DNA from: Microterricola viridarii
Lineage (GTDB): Bacteria; Actinomycetota; Actinomycetes; Actinomycetales; Microbacteriaceae
NCBI RefSeq assembly: GCF_900104895.1
Contig: NZ_LT629742.1
Coordinates: 3,410,001-3,474,000, forward strand
DNA: 64,000 nt
Direction of reading: 5' to 3'
Positions 1 through 8,355 of this stretch are shown piece by piece (position 1 is the stretch's first letter; each line of letters starts with the position of its first letter). Both the position numbers and the translations under genes were made by a program. The notes under the pieces were generated by a model that was given only the letters and a program-made list of their open reading frames with translations, did not search any database and was not told where the DNA came from.

Positions 1-675
1 CACCATGGCGCGCATCGAGGCGCCGGACTCGCCGGCGAGCTCCTGCTGGCCCATCGGGGTGGAGATGACGCCGGGGCTGATCGTGTTGACGCGGGCCCCG
101 CGCTTGCCCCAGGCGAGGCTCGCCGTCTGCACGCGCAGCTGGTTGCCGCGCTTGGCGATGCTGTACGCGGCGCCCGCGTTCGGCAGCGCGCCGTCGGCGA
201 GGAACGGCAGCGAGAGCAGCTGGTCGCTGGGGGTGGATGCCAGCGCGGCCTCCAACTCGGCCGGGAACTGGCCCGCGGCGAAGCTGCCGGCCATGCTGGC
301 GATGTAGACGCCGGCGCCGCCCGGCGCGATCACGCGGGCGAACTCGTCGAGGCTGAACGCGAAGCCGGCGAGGTCGACGCGGAGCACGGCATCCGTCGGC
401 GCCTGCACGGGCGAGAGCCCGGCGGTGTGCACGACCAGGCGCACCGGGCCGAGCGCGGCCGCCGCATCCGCGAGCGCCGTGACGGAGGCGTGCGAGGAGA
501 CGTCGACGACCTGGGTGGCCACGTCGAAGCCATCGCCGCGCAGCCCGGCTGCGACGCGTTCCAGCAACTCCGCGTTGAAATCGGCCAGCAACACGGTGTT
601 GCCCGCCCCCACGCGACGGGCGATCGCCTCGCCCATTCCGCCGACGCCGATGACCGCCAGGACGCTGTTCGACAT
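1..675 (-). CDS. SDR family oxidoreductase (3' end beyond window)
   Basis: Short-chain dehydrogenase/reductase using a Rossmann fold for NAD(P)(H). I translated 225 codons; the gene runs off the left edge, so the C-terminus is missing. The nucleotide-binding loop near residues 9-15 reads GVGGMGEA, a variant of the usual TGxxxGIG. The catalytic pair is visible as AAYSIAKRG (YxxxK), followed by NTISPGVISTPM, the usual segment after the active site. The ATG at 673-675 is preceded by a GGAAGG-like ribosome site. The gene is divergent from a TetR regulator with a perfect inverted repeat in the 74-bp gap, so it is probably the regulator's target. The substrate is unknown. Confidence 0.85.
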   Translation of the reverse strand, partial: MSNSVLAVIGVGGMGEAIARRVGAGNTVLLADFNAELLERVAAGLRGDGFDVATQVVDVSSHASVTALADAAAALGPVRLVVHTAGLSPVQAPTDAVLRVDLAGFAFSLDEFARVIAPGGAGVYIASMAGSFAAGQFPAELEAALASTPSDQLLSLPFLADGALPNAGAAYSIAKRGNQLRVQTASLAWGKRGARVNTISPGVISTPMGQQELAGESGASMRAMV

Positions 676-694
676 GCTGCACCTTCCCATATTC

Positions 695-730
695 GAGACA
701 ATTTGTCTCATTATGGGGCGAGCCTATACC
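695..730. promoter_or_regulatory. TetR operator and tetR promoter between SDR and TetR genes
   Basis: GAGACAA-T-TTGTCTC (695-709) is a perfect 7-bp inverted repeat around one base. Its right arm forms a -35 box TTGTCT (703-708), followed after 16 bp by TATACC (725-730) on the plus strand. The dyad therefore covers the promoter of the regulator gene and lies 20 bp upstream of the divergent SDR start. This fits autorepression plus control of the SDR; the binding itself is inferred. Confidence 0.7.
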
Positions 731-749
731 TCCTCGCTACGCTGAGTAA

Positions 750-1322
750 ATGTCTGAGCCACTCCCCCGCGGCCGCCCCCGCAGCGAGCAGTCTCGTCGC
801 GCCACCCTCGAGGCCACGCGTGAGCTGCTGCACACCGTCGGGTACGACCGGCTGACGATTGAGGCGATCGCCAGCGCGGCCGGGGTGAGCCGCCAGACGG
901 TGTACCGCTGGTGGCGCGCCAAGTCGGCCATCGTCGCCGAGGCGGTGCTCGACGGCGTGATCATACTGCCCGGCGCGGATGCCGCGGGCGGATCCATCCC
1001 CGGCATCCTGAACGCGATGGGCGCTTCCCTGGGCTCAGCAGAGAACGCGGGGCTGATCAGGGCCCTCGCGGCCGCCGCGGCGGACGACCCCGCCGCCTCC
1101 CACGCGTTGTACGAGAGGATGACGGGGCCCACGCATGCCGCCCTGGCCCGCTCCATCGCCGAGGGGGTGGCGCGCGGGGCACTCCGTGCCGACATCGATG
1201 CCGAGGTCGCGGCCGACGCCCTCATCGGGGCGGTGCTCTACCGCGTGCTCACCCGGCAGGACTCCCCGCCCGGCTACGGCGACGACCTGGCCGCCACCGT
1301 GCTCGGAGCCCCGCCCGCCTAG
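750..1322 (+). CDS. TetR/AcrR family transcriptional regulator
   Basis: A 190-residue repressor of usual TetR size. The N-terminal helix-turn-helix spans about residues 13-60: RATLEATRELL, then TIEAIASAAGVSRQTVYRWW, the recognition helix. The remaining alpha-helical domain should bind a ligand and dimerise. The ATG at 750 lies about 20 nt after a TATACC -10 box, so the leader is short and has no strong ribosome site. It is divergent from the SDR gene with a shared operator, and its stop codon overlaps by 4 bp that of the convergent AI-2E-type permease gene. The inducer is unknown. Confidence 0.9.
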   Translation: MSEPLPRGRPRSEQSRRATLEATRELLHTVGYDRLTIEAIASAAGVSRQTVYRWWRAKSAIVAEAVLDGVIILPGADAAGGSIPGILNAMGASLGSAENAGLIRALAAAAADDPAASHALYERMTGPTHAALARSIAEGVARGALRADIDAEVAADALIGAVLYRVLTRQDSPPGYGDDLAATVLGAPPA

Positions 1323-2467
1323 GGCTGGCCCGGCGCCCCCTCGAGCTCCGGGTCGACGAGCTTGGCATCCTGCGCCGGGAAGACGACCTTCTGGATGATG
1401 ATCATGCCGGATGCCGCGACGGGGATGGCCACGAGGGCACCGAGCACGCCGCCGATGGTGCCGCCGGCCACCGCCGCGATCACGACGATCGAGCCGGGCA
1501 CGTCCACCGCCTTGTTCATGATGCGCGGGCTGAGCACATACGCCTCGACCTGCATGTAGATCAGGTAGTAGATCGCCGCGACCAGCGCCGTCAGGGGCGA
1601 GGCGAGCAGGCAGATCAGCGAGATCAGGATGGCCCCGATCAGGGTTCCCACCATCGGGATCAGCGAGCCGATGAAGGCGATCAACGCCAACAAGGCAGGC
1701 AGCGGGGCGCCGATGATGCTCAAGAAGATGAGGCTCAGCACGCCGTTGATGAGGGCGAGGCTGAACTGGCCGATGACATAGCGGCCGACTGCGCCGGAGA
1801 CATCGTTGGTGATCTCGGTGAAGCCCTCGCGCTGGTAGGCCGGCACGAAGCGGGCGGCCAGCTTCTTCATCGACGGCAGCGCGGCGAGGAAGTACAGCGT
1901 GAGGATCAACACGATCACGACGCCGGTGACGCCCCCGGCGACCCCGGCGCCCACTGCCACGATCCCGCCGCCGATCGAGGCGAGGTTGGCGGGGTCCTGC
2001 AGGAAGTGCAGTGCGCTGTTGAGGGCCTCCTCCACCGTCGAGCCGAACTGCGCCTGGATGTCTTGGTACCAGCCGGCGGCGGTCAGGTCCTTGATCATGC
2101 GCGGGAGGTCTTTGATCAGGTTGGTGCCCTGCTCGACGAGCACCGGCACGATCGCCACGACGATGCCCGCGAAGGCGAGCAGGACGACGCCCACCACGAT
2201 CGCGATGGCGCCGGGCCGCGGCAACTTGCGCTCGAGCAGGGAGACGACCGGGTCGAGTCCGAGCGCGAGGAAGAGGGCAAGGCCGATGTACACCAGCACG
2301 GTGGAGAGCTGGCCGATCACGGCACCGATGAGCAGCGCGAGCAGCACGCCGAGGGTGCCGACGAGGCCGATCATGAACGGTCTGATCCGCGGCGGCGCCA
2401 CAACCACCCCGCGGGCAGGCCTGGCGCTGCGCACGGCGGCGGCCTCGGTGACGGTGCGTTTGCGCAT
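1319..2467 (-). CDS. AI-2E family transporter (PerM-like membrane protein)
   Basis: A 382-residue polytopic membrane protein of the AI-2E exporter/PerM family. Hydrophobic segments occur near the N-terminus (IGLVGTLGVLLALLIG, and VLVYIGLALFLALG), then a soluble region, then at least four C-terminal segments including a GGTIGGVLGALVAIPVAA stretch typical of the family. The start was set at the ATG at 2467 because GAGGAGG lies 6 nt upstream; an in-frame upstream ATG would add 16 residues but has no ribosome site. Members have been linked to autoinducer-2 export or Na+/H+ exchange, but most are uncharacterised. The gene converges on the TetR gene. Confidence 0.85.
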   Translation of the reverse strand: MRKRTVTEAAAVRSARPARGVVVAPPRIRPFMIGLVGTLGVLLALLIGAVIGQLSTVLVYIGLALFLALGLDPVVSLLERKLPRPGAIAIVVGVVLLAFAGIVVAIVPVLVEQGTNLIKDLPRMIKDLTAAGWYQDIQAQFGSTVEEALNSALHFLQDPANLASIGGGIVAVGAGVAGGVTGVVIVLILTLYFLAALPSMKKLAARFVPAYQREGFTEITNDVSGAVGRYVIGQFSLALINGVLSLIFLSIIGAPLPALLALIAFIGSLIPMVGTLIGAILISLICLLASPLTALVAAIYYLIYMQVEAYVLSPRIMNKAVDVPGSIVVIAAVAGGTIGGVLGALVAIPVAASGMIIIQKVVFPAQDAKLVDPELEGAPGQP

Positions 2468-2558
2468 CTTGGTCCTCCTCTGCCGGGCGCTCCGTGTGGT
2501 GTGCCCGCCCCTCATCCTTGCACCGTCACAGAGGTTTCAGCACGAATAGGCTTGCCCC

Positions 2559-3665
2559 ATGACTGCTCTTCCTGCCGTGCGCGGCGCCCACCTCGTCGGA
2601 TCGATCAACCAGCCCACCGCGGCTGCCACCCTGCGCATCGTCGCGGAGAACCTCGGCACCGACGCCGCCCGCATCCCCGACGGCGAGGTCGGCGAGCGCT
2701 TCCACTGGATCCTGTTCCAGGGCGCGGCATTCGACGCCGTCGCCGGCCTGGAGCGCCTGCCGATCGATCCGATCATCATCGCCGGCTTCGACGTGCGGCC
2801 GTTCCGCCTCGATGGCACTGTGCCGGCGGCCGAGCTGGAGTTCGGCCCCCTCGGCTACGCGGATGCCGCGATCGCCGGGTTCGGCGAGTTCCTGGCCCTC
2901 CGCGACGCCGGCGTGATCGCGCCGGGCACCCGCTTCCAGGTGAGCCTGCCGAGCCCGCTCGCCCCGCACACCACCTTCGTTGCGCAGGACGACAAGCCGG
3001 CCGTGTACCCGGCGTACGCCGCCGCGATGGAGCGGGAGATCGCCGCCATCGCCGCCGCGATCCCGGCCGAGGACCTGGCGATCCAGATCGACATGGCCAC
3101 CGAGTTCAGCTTCGTCGAGCAGATCAGCATCGGCGGCAAGCAGCCGGTGACCTGGTTCACGGCCACCCCGGGCGACACCTCGACCGCGGAGATCTTCGCG
3201 GCCGTCGGCGCGATGGCCGCTGCGGCCGCCAACCAGGTACCGGAGGGCGTCGAGTTCGGCTTCCACCTCTGCTACGGCGACATCGCCGAGAAGCACTTCG
3301 TCGAGCCGGCCGACGCCGGCAACCTCGTTGCCATGGCGAATGTCCTCGCGGCCGCCGTGACGCGCCCCATCAACTGGCTGCACCTGCCCGTGCCGATCGA
3401 GCGCGACGACGCCGCCTACTTCGCGCCGCTGACCGGGCTGGCGCTGCACCCCGAGACCAAATTGTTCCTCGGCCTGGTGCACCACGAGGACGGCGTCGAG
3501 GGCGCCCAGCGCCGCATCGCCACGGCACAGCCGGCACTCGCGGCCGCCGGGCTCAGTGAGTTCGGCATCGGCACCGAGTGCGGTTTCGGCCGCGGCCCGA
3601 CCGACCGCACCGCTCCCCTGCTGCAGCTGCACCGCGAGATCATCGCCGCTTCCCACGCCGGCTGA
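2559..3665 (+). CDS. MetE/UROD-like TIM-barrel protein, possible zinc-dependent methyltransferase
   Basis: A 368-residue protein resembling the cobalamin-independent methionine synthase C-terminal barrel / uroporphyrinogen decarboxylase-like superfamily. Likely zinc ligands are visible: His and Cys in FHLCYGD (about residues 231-237) and Cys in GTECGFGRG (about residue 340), the same H-x-C ... C order as MetE. It is much shorter than full MetE (about 750 residues) and lacks the N-terminal barrel. The substrate-binding segment HLVGSINQP opens the protein. It stands alone, with a short AT-poor leader and no obvious partner. It could transfer a methyl group to a small thiol or act on another substrate; the exact reaction is unknown. 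Confidence 0.75.
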   Translation: MTALPAVRGAHLVGSINQPTAAATLRIVAENLGTDAARIPDGEVGERFHWILFQGAAFDAVAGLERLPIDPIIIAGFDVRPFRLDGTVPAAELEFGPLGYADAAIAGFGEFLALRDAGVIAPGTRFQVSLPSPLAPHTTFVAQDDKPAVYPAYAAAMEREIAAIAAAIPAEDLAIQIDMATEFSFVEQISIGGKQPVTWFTATPGDTSTAEIFAAVGAMAAAAANQVPEGVEFGFHLCYGDIAEKHFVEPADAGNLVAMANVLAAAVTRPINWLHLPVPIERDDAAYFAPLTGLALHPETKLFLGLVHHEDGVEGAQRRIATAQPALAAAGLSEFGIGTECGFGRGPTDRTAPLLQLHREIIAASHAG

Positions 3666-3691
3666 GGGGGCCTGCGGCCAAAGCCCACACC

Positions 3692-3806
3692 CCGTTGGTC
3701 GAGGAGCGATGAACGAGCGTATTGAGACCATGCCGCCTGGCCTCGATGCGGCCCTGGCGGGCCTACTCGACCAACGGTGAGGATTTCGACGGGCTCAACC
3801 AGCGGG
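3692..3806. repeat. Intergenic REP-like inverted repeat
   Basis: CCGTTGGTCGAG (3692-3703) and CTCGACCAACGG (3766-3777) are perfect inverted arms about 60 bp apart. Between them lie an ATTGAGACC motif and a smaller imperfect stem. Directly after, TTTCGACGGGCTCAACCAGCGGG (3784-3806, split here as TTTCGACGGGC and TCAACCAGCGGG) matches the core of the repeats at 37.4-37.7 kb. The unit sits between the ends of convergent genes. It may act as a terminator or be a palindromic extragenic element; no transposase is nearby. Confidence 0.7.
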
Positions 3807-5120
3807 CTAGCCGCCGAGCAGGGCGTGCACGCCCGTCGCGACCGCGTAGATGGTGACGCCGGCGAGCGCGCCGACCACGGTGCCGTTGATCCGGATGAAC
3901 TGCAGGTCGCGGCCGACCATGAGCTCGATCTTCTCGGTCGTCTCGGCGGCGTCCCAGCGCTCGACGGTCTCGGTGATCACCCCGGCGATGTCGTGCCGGT
4001 AGCCCTGCACCAGGTGGGCCGCGGCATCCGCCACCCAGTCGTTGACCTTGACGGCGAGCCCCGGGTCGGCGAGCAGGCGCGTGCCCACCTCGATCACCGC
4101 GGATTCCAGCCCGCGGCGCAGCTCGCTCTCCGGCTCGGCGAGAGAGGCGCCCACGCTCGCCTTGAGCGAGTCCCAGGCCTCGCCCGCGAACTCGCGCAGC
4201 CGCGGGCTGTCCAGCAGCTCGGCTTTGACCGCCTCGACCTTGGCGATCAGCCCGGGGTCGTGCTGCAGGCCCGCGGCGAGCTCGGCCAGGTAGTCGTCGA
4301 TGGCCAGGCGCAGTGGATGCCGCGGGTCGGCCCGCATGGCCCGTGCCAGCCCGAGCGCCTCCCGGTACGCCTTGTCGTCGACGAGGCGGTCGACGAAACC
4401 GGGCAGCCAGCGCGGCAGGCGCTCGGAGACGGCGCTGCCGAATGCCTCGGGGTGCACGATCAGCCAGTCCTCCGCCTTGGCGAGCAGGGCGTCGATGGCG
4501 GTGCGCTGCTGGCCGGCCGCGACGAGCTGCGCGCCGACCCGGCCGAGCGCTGGCGCCCACTCCGGTTCGAACAGATGCCGTCTGGCGAGCTTCTCGAGCA
4601 GGTCTTTGACGTCGTCGTCGCTCAACAGCCTGAGCAGGCCCTGCGCGCCGACGGCGACCTCCCGGCCCAGCCGCTGCGCGTTGGCCGGCGCCGCCAGCCA
4701 GCCGCCGAGCCGACCGGCGACGTCGACGCTCTCCAGCTTGCCGCGCACGACCTCCTCCGAGAGGAAGTTGGTCTCGACGAACTCGCCGAGCGTTGCCCCG
4801 ATCTCGTCCTTGCGGTTCGGGATGATCGCCGTGTGCGGGATGCGCAGCCCGAGCGGGTAGCGGAACAGCGCGGTCACGGCGAACCAGTCGGCGATCGCGC
4901 CGACCATGGCCCCCTCGGAGGCGGCGCGCACGTAGCCGAGCCACGGGTACTGGTCCTGCAGCGCGAAGGAGATGGTGAACACCACCGCCGCGGCGAGCAA
5001 CAGGCTGGTGGCCAGCCGCTTCATGCTGCGGAGGGCGCTGGCGCGTGCGGCATCCGCCGGGGAGAGCTCTCTCGGCGCGGCGGGCGCGCCCCTGCGCCGT
5101 GTGCGTTCGCCCAGTGTCAT
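3807..5120 (-). CDS. DUF445 family membrane-anchored protein
   Basis: A 437-residue DUF445 (YjiN-type) protein. After a basic N-terminus, a hydrophobic segment (SLLLAAAVVFTISFAL) is followed by the family signature around ASEGAMVGAIADWFAVTALF and PHTAIIPNRKDEIG. A long amphipathic helical middle follows, and a C-terminal hydrophobic segment (GTVVGALAGVTIYA) closes it. The ATG at 5120 was chosen because GGGAGGAG lies 5-6 nt upstream; a start 10 codons earlier has no such site. The function of the family is not established; it is probably inner-membrane. It follows galM after 133 bp that carries a terminator-like stem, so it is probably transcribed separately. Confidence 0.85.
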   Translation of the reverse strand: MTLGERTRRRGAPAAPRELSPADAARASALRSMKRLATSLLLAAAVVFTISFALQDQYPWLGYVRAASEGAMVGAIADWFAVTALFRYPLGLRIPHTAIIPNRKDEIGATLGEFVETNFLSEEVVRGKLESVDVAGRLGGWLAAPANAQRLGREVAVGAQGLLRLLSDDDVKDLLEKLARRHLFEPEWAPALGRVGAQLVAAGQQRTAIDALLAKAEDWLIVHPEAFGSAVSERLPRWLPGFVDRLVDDKAYREALGLARAMRADPRHPLRLAIDDYLAELAAGLQHDPGLIAKVEAVKAELLDSPRLREFAGEAWDSLKASVGASLAEPESELRRGLESAVIEVGTRLLADPGLAVKVNDWVADAAAHLVQGYRHDIAGVITETVERWDAAETTEKIELMVGRDLQFIRINGTVVGALAGVTIYAVATGVHALLGG

Positions 5121-5209
5121 GCCGACTCCTCCCGCTGCCGGGCGCCGCACGACGAAGTCGCTCCGGCCGCCCCGCTTCGACGCTAATGCAGCAGCGGGGG
5201 TTTCCGCGC

Positions 5210-5248
5210 CTCGGCCGCCGCACGATCCACGGCCGGCGGCCGGCCGAG
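5210..5248 (-). terminator. Stem-loop downstream of galM
   Basis: CTCGGCCGCCG (5210-5220) pairs with CGGCGGCCGGCCGAG (5234-5248) with a small bulge, six bases after the galM stop codon. There is no T-run, as is common for terminators in high-GC actinobacteria. It probably ends galM transcription before the DUF445 gene. Confidence 0.45.
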
Positions 5249-5253
5249 ACCGC

Positions 5254-6216
5254 CTAGAAGCCGGAGTGCCGGATGCCCCACTGGGAGACCCATTCCGCGC
5301 CGGGTGCGACGTGGACGAGACCGGCGCCGGTGTTGTAGGCGTTGGCCGGGCCCGTCATCGGCTCGATGGCGATCGCCGTGACGGTTGCGCCCGTGCCGTC
5401 GGCGGCCGCGCCGCGGGCCGGGAAGTTGCGGCTCACGTAGACCTGGACGAACGTGTAGTTCTCGTCTCCCCAGACGGCGACGGTGCGCCCGTCCGGTGCG
5501 GTGAGAGTGTGGACGGCCTCGCCGTCGACGACGTGCGCGTCGCCCCAGGCGTCGTCCAGCTGCAGGTCGCCGACCCGGCGGCTGAGCGGGCTGCCCGCCC
5601 GCAGGTCGAAGGCGGTGCCGTCCACGGCGGTGCTGCCGACGGGGTTCAGCCGGGCGTCGACGTCGATGTGCGTGTCCGCGTTGACGGTGAGCACGAGCTC
5701 CTCGGTGGGCACGTCGCCGATCATCGGGTACGGGTGGGTGCCGATGGTGACGGGCGCGTCGCCGCTGCCGATGTTGCGCACCGTGTGCGTGGCGGTCAGG
5801 CCGCCGTCGCCGAGCTCGTAGCGCACCGTCGTGTCGAGGTGGAAGGGGTAGCCGAGCTGCGGGAACACGTGGGCGCCGAGGGTGACGGACGACTCGCTCT
5901 GCTCGATGACGCGGTAGGCGGTGAAGCGCAGCAGGCCGTGGATGGCGTTGTTGAGGGCGACCTCGGTGATGGCCAGCTGGTGGGAGGTTCCCGCCGCGTC
6001 GACCCAGACGCCGTCCGGGATCCGGTTGCCCCACGGCATCAGCACCACACCGGCGCAGGAGGGCGGCGGAATCTCGGCGTCGAAGCCCTGCACGAGGTCG
6101 ACGCCGTCGATGCTGAGCTCGCGGATGCCGGCACCGAGCTCGGTGATGACGGCGCGCAGCGTGCCGGACGGGGTCTGGTGCGCGAGCTCGAACTGCTCGC
6201 CGGTGGGGAAGGTCAT
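5254..6216 (-). CDS. galM: aldose 1-epimerase (mutarotase) family protein
   Basis: A 320-residue galactose mutarotase-like beta-sandwich enzyme that interconverts alpha and beta anomers of aldoses, the entry step of the Leloir pathway. Recognisable segments are GVVLMPWGNRIPDG (about residues 53-66; binding-site Arg/Asn), NNAIHGLLRFTAYRV (catalytic His) and IEPMTGPANAYN near the C-terminus (catalytic Glu). The ATG at 6216 was chosen because it begins the conserved fold; the upstream in-frame extension is proline/serine-rich and overlaps the preceding gene. It lies 10 bp downstream of the DeoR regulator gene on the same strand, so the two are probably co-transcribed, opposite galT-galK. Confidence 0.88.
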   Translation of the reverse strand: MTFPTGEQFELAHQTPSGTLRAVITELGAGIRELSIDGVDLVQGFDAEIPPPSCAGVVLMPWGNRIPDGVWVDAAGTSHQLAITEVALNNAIHGLLRFTAYRVIEQSESSVTLGAHVFPQLGYPFHLDTTVRYELGDGGLTATHTVRNIGSGDAPVTIGTHPYPMIGDVPTEELVLTVNADTHIDVDARLNPVGSTAVDGTAFDLRAGSPLSRRVGDLQLDDAWGDAHVVDGEAVHTLTAPDGRTVAVWGDENYTFVQVYVSRNFPARGAAADGTGATVTAIAIEPMTGPANAYNTGAGLVHVAPGAEWVSQWGIRHSGF

Positions 6217-6226
6217 GGATGCCAGC

Positions 6227-7045
6227 CTAGGAGTCGGAGGGGAGGAGGATGCGCACGCCGGCGTGCTCGAGGGCCGCGGAGAGCTCGTCGCCGAGGGCGG
6301 CGGGCGCCGCGGCATCCGTCACCAGTGTGTCGAAGGCCGCAAGCGGCGCCACCGTGCCGAGGTGCGCCCGGCCGAGCTTGGAGGAGTCGGCGACGATCAC
6401 GGCGCGGGCGGCGGAGGCGACCATGCGCGCCTTGACGGCGGCCTCCGGCAGGTTGATGTTGCTGACGCCGTGCACCGCGTCGACGCCGTTGCAGCCGATG
6501 AAGGCGATGTCGGCGTGCACCTGGCCGAGCACGAGGTCGGCCAGCGGGTCGACGAGTGAGTGCTGCAGCGGGCGCAGGGCGCCGCCGGTGACGATCACGG
6601 TGAAGCGCGGGATCTCGCTCTCCAGCTCGAGCGCGATGCTCAGGCCGTTGGTGACGATCACGAGCTCGGAGAGGTCGCGCCGGGCCTTCAGCGCCCGGGC
6701 GACGGCCAGGGTGGTGGTGCCGACGTCCAGCAGCACGCTCTGCCCGCTCTGCACGAGGGAGGCGGCGAGCGCCCCGATCTGCTGCTTGGGCTGCACGGAC
6801 TCGGCGAGCGCCACCTCGAAGGCGCGCTCCCTCTGCGCCTGCCCCACCGGCACCGCCCCGCCGTGCACCCGCTCGGCCTGGCCGGTCTCGACGAGGGCGT
6901 CCAGGTCGGTGCGCGCCGTCACCCCGCTCACCCCGAAGCTCTCGGCCAACTCGGCCACCCGCACGAAGCCGCGCTCGAGCAGCATCGCGGCGATCTGCTC
7001 GCGGCGCTGCCAGGCCGGCAGTGCGTCTCTGGCATCATTCGTCAT
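6227..7045 (-). CDS. DeoR/GlpR family transcriptional regulator of the galactose genes
   Basis: A 272-residue DeoR-type repressor. The N-terminal winged helix is visible at about residues 13-65 (RREQIAAMLLERGFVRVAELAESFGVS, written here in part, then VRTDL-like TARTDLDAL). The C-terminal sugar-phosphate sensor domain contains LLDVGTTTLAVARAL and IGCNGVDAVHGVS. Such proteins sense phosphorylated sugars and release DNA. It lies between galM (same strand, 10 bp) and the divergent galT-galK operon, which suggests that it controls all of them, with galactose 1-phosphate or a similar sugar phosphate as a plausible inducer. The ATG at 7045 starts just before the HTH; upstream codons are unconserved and GC-biased. 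Confidence 0.88.
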   Translation of the reverse strand: MTNDARDALPAWQRREQIAAMLLERGFVRVAELAESFGVSGVTARTDLDALVETGQAERVHGGAVPVGQAQRERAFEVALAESVQPKQQIGALAASLVQSGQSVLLDVGTTTLAVARALKARRDLSELVIVTNGLSIALELESEIPRFTVIVTGGALRPLQHSLVDPLADLVLGQVHADIAFIGCNGVDAVHGVSNINLPEAAVKARMVASAARAVIVADSSKLGRAHLGTVAPLAAFDTLVTDAAAPAALGDELSAALEHAGVRILLPSDS

Positions 7046-7074
7046 CTGCCCATCATGGCCCCGCCGCCTGCGTT

Positions 7075-7122
7075 TTACAATGCGAAAGGGCATTGCTTTC
7101 ACAAACGCAAACCGACTACGCT
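7075..7122 (+). promoter_or_regulatory. galT promoter with possible DeoR direct repeats
   Basis: A -35 box TTGCTT (7093-7098) and -10 box TACGCT (7117-7122), 18 bp apart, place the start of transcription at or next to the galT ATG (7132), so the mRNA is probably leaderless; no ribosome site is visible. Two imperfect direct repeats, TTACAATGCGAAA (7075-7087) and TCACAAACGCAAA (7099-7111), are spaced 24 bp. DeoR-family proteins often bind direct repeats, so these are candidate operators; 8 of 13 bases match. Confidence 0.45.
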
Positions 7123-7131
7123 GGCCCTGCC

Positions 7132-8355
7132 ATGACTGACACCACACCGGATGCCGCCGCGCCCGTGCGCGAGCCGCGCATCGCCCGCCAGAGCCACCTC
7201 CTCGCCGACGGCCGCGAGCTGATCTACTTCGACGACGCCGACACCCAGCTCGACCCGGAGCGCGCGCCCGACCTCCGCGAGCTGCCTCCGCGCCCCGCGA
7301 ACGCCACCATGCGGCAGGACCCACTGACCGGCGAGTGGGTGTCGATCGCCGCGGCGAGGCAGAACCGCGTCGTCTTGCCGCCGGCGCACCTTGACCCGCT
7401 CTCCCCGCAGTCCCCCGGCAACCCGTCCGAGATCCCCAGCCGCTACGACGTAGCCGTGTTCGAGAACAAGTCGCCCTCGTTCGGGCCACTGCTGGCCGAC
7501 TCCGACGACCCGGGCATGGACGCCCCGCGCTCGCTGGCCGACCTGGCGTCCGTCGGCCTCGGCCGCAGCCGCACCTCGGTTGGCCGCTGCGAGGTCGTCT
7601 GCTTCAGCCCGGAGCACGAGGGCTCCTTCGGCACCCAGACGGTCTCGCGCGCCCGCACCGTGATCGAGGCCTGGGCCGACCGCACCGCCGCCCTCTCGGC
7701 GATGCCGGGCGTGCAGCAGGTGTTCCCGTTCGAGAACCGCGGCGAGGCCATCGGCGTCACGCTCGGCCACCCGCACGGCCAGATCTACTCCTACCCGTAC
7801 GTGACCCCGCGCACCGAGCGACTGCTCGACGCGGTCTCGCGCTACGAGCCGGCGGAGGGCGGCCGCGGCCTGTTCGCCGACATCCTCGCCTTCGAGCAGG
7901 CCGGTGAGCGCATGCTGCTGCAGGGCGAGCATTGGAGCGCCTTCGTGCCGTTCGCCGCGCGCTGGCCCGTCGAGGTGCACATGCTGCCGCACCGCCACGT
8001 GCCCGACTTCGCCGCGACCAGCCTGGCCGAGCGCGACGAGCTCGCCGTGCTCTACCTGCTGCTGCTGCGCGGCATCGACGCGCTCTACGAGACGCCGACG
8101 CCGTACATCGCCGCCTGGCACCAGGCCCCCGTCGGGGTCGGCCGCAACGACATCCGGCTCATGCTCCAGCTCACCAGCCCGCGCCGGGCCGCCGACAAGC
8201 TGAAGTTCCTGGCCGGCTCCGAGGCCGCGATGGGCGCGTGGATCGGCGACGTCGCCCCCGAGACCGCCGCGGCGAGCATCCGCGCCGCCATTGCCAGGGC
8301 GGATGCCGCCACCCCCGTCCTCCCCACCCCCGCAACCAAAGGATTCCCCGCATGA
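7132..8355 (+). CDS. galT: galactose-1-phosphate uridylyltransferase
   Basis: A 407-residue GalT that exchanges UMP between UDP-glucose and galactose 1-phosphate in the Leloir pathway. The active-site motif GHPHGQIYSYPYV (about residues 218-230) supplies the nucleophilic histidine of the HxHxQ motif. RWPVEVHMLPHRHVPDF further on gives the HIT-fold histidines, and NATMRQDPLTGEWV is the conserved N-terminal segment. Its last four bases overlap the galK start (ATGA), so the two are translationally coupled. The start is the ATG at 7132, supported by the leaderless promoter; longer in-frame starts run into the divergent regulator's promoter. Confidence 0.95.
   Translation: MTDTTPDAAAPVREPRIARQSHLLADGRELIYFDDADTQLDPERAPDLRELPPRPANATMRQDPLTGEWVSIAAARQNRVVLPPAHLDPLSPQSPGNPSEIPSRYDVAVFENKSPSFGPLLADSDDPGMDAPRSLADLASVGLGRSRTSVGRCEVVCFSPEHEGSFGTQTVSRARTVIEAWADRTAALSAMPGVQQVFPFENRGEAIGVTLGHPHGQIYSYPYVTPRTERLLDAVSRYEPAEGGRGLFADILAFEQAGERMLLQGEHWSAFVPFAARWPVEVHMLPHRHVPDFAATSLAERDELAVLYLLLLRGIDALYETPTPYIAAWHQAPVGVGRNDIRLMLQLTSPRRAADKLKFLAGSEAAMGAWIGDVAPETAAASIRAAIARADAATPVLPTPATKGFPA

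Noticed and set aside
911-3559. Very long plus-strand open frame of about 880 codons over TetR, AI-2E and barrel genes
   Set aside because: It is rich in Arg, Gly, Asp and His repeats typical of shadow frames in GC-rich DNA and crosses three well-supported genes in other frames.
7046-7131. Possible riboswitch before galT
   Set aside because: The promoter appears to start transcription at the ATG, leaving no leader for a riboswitch.
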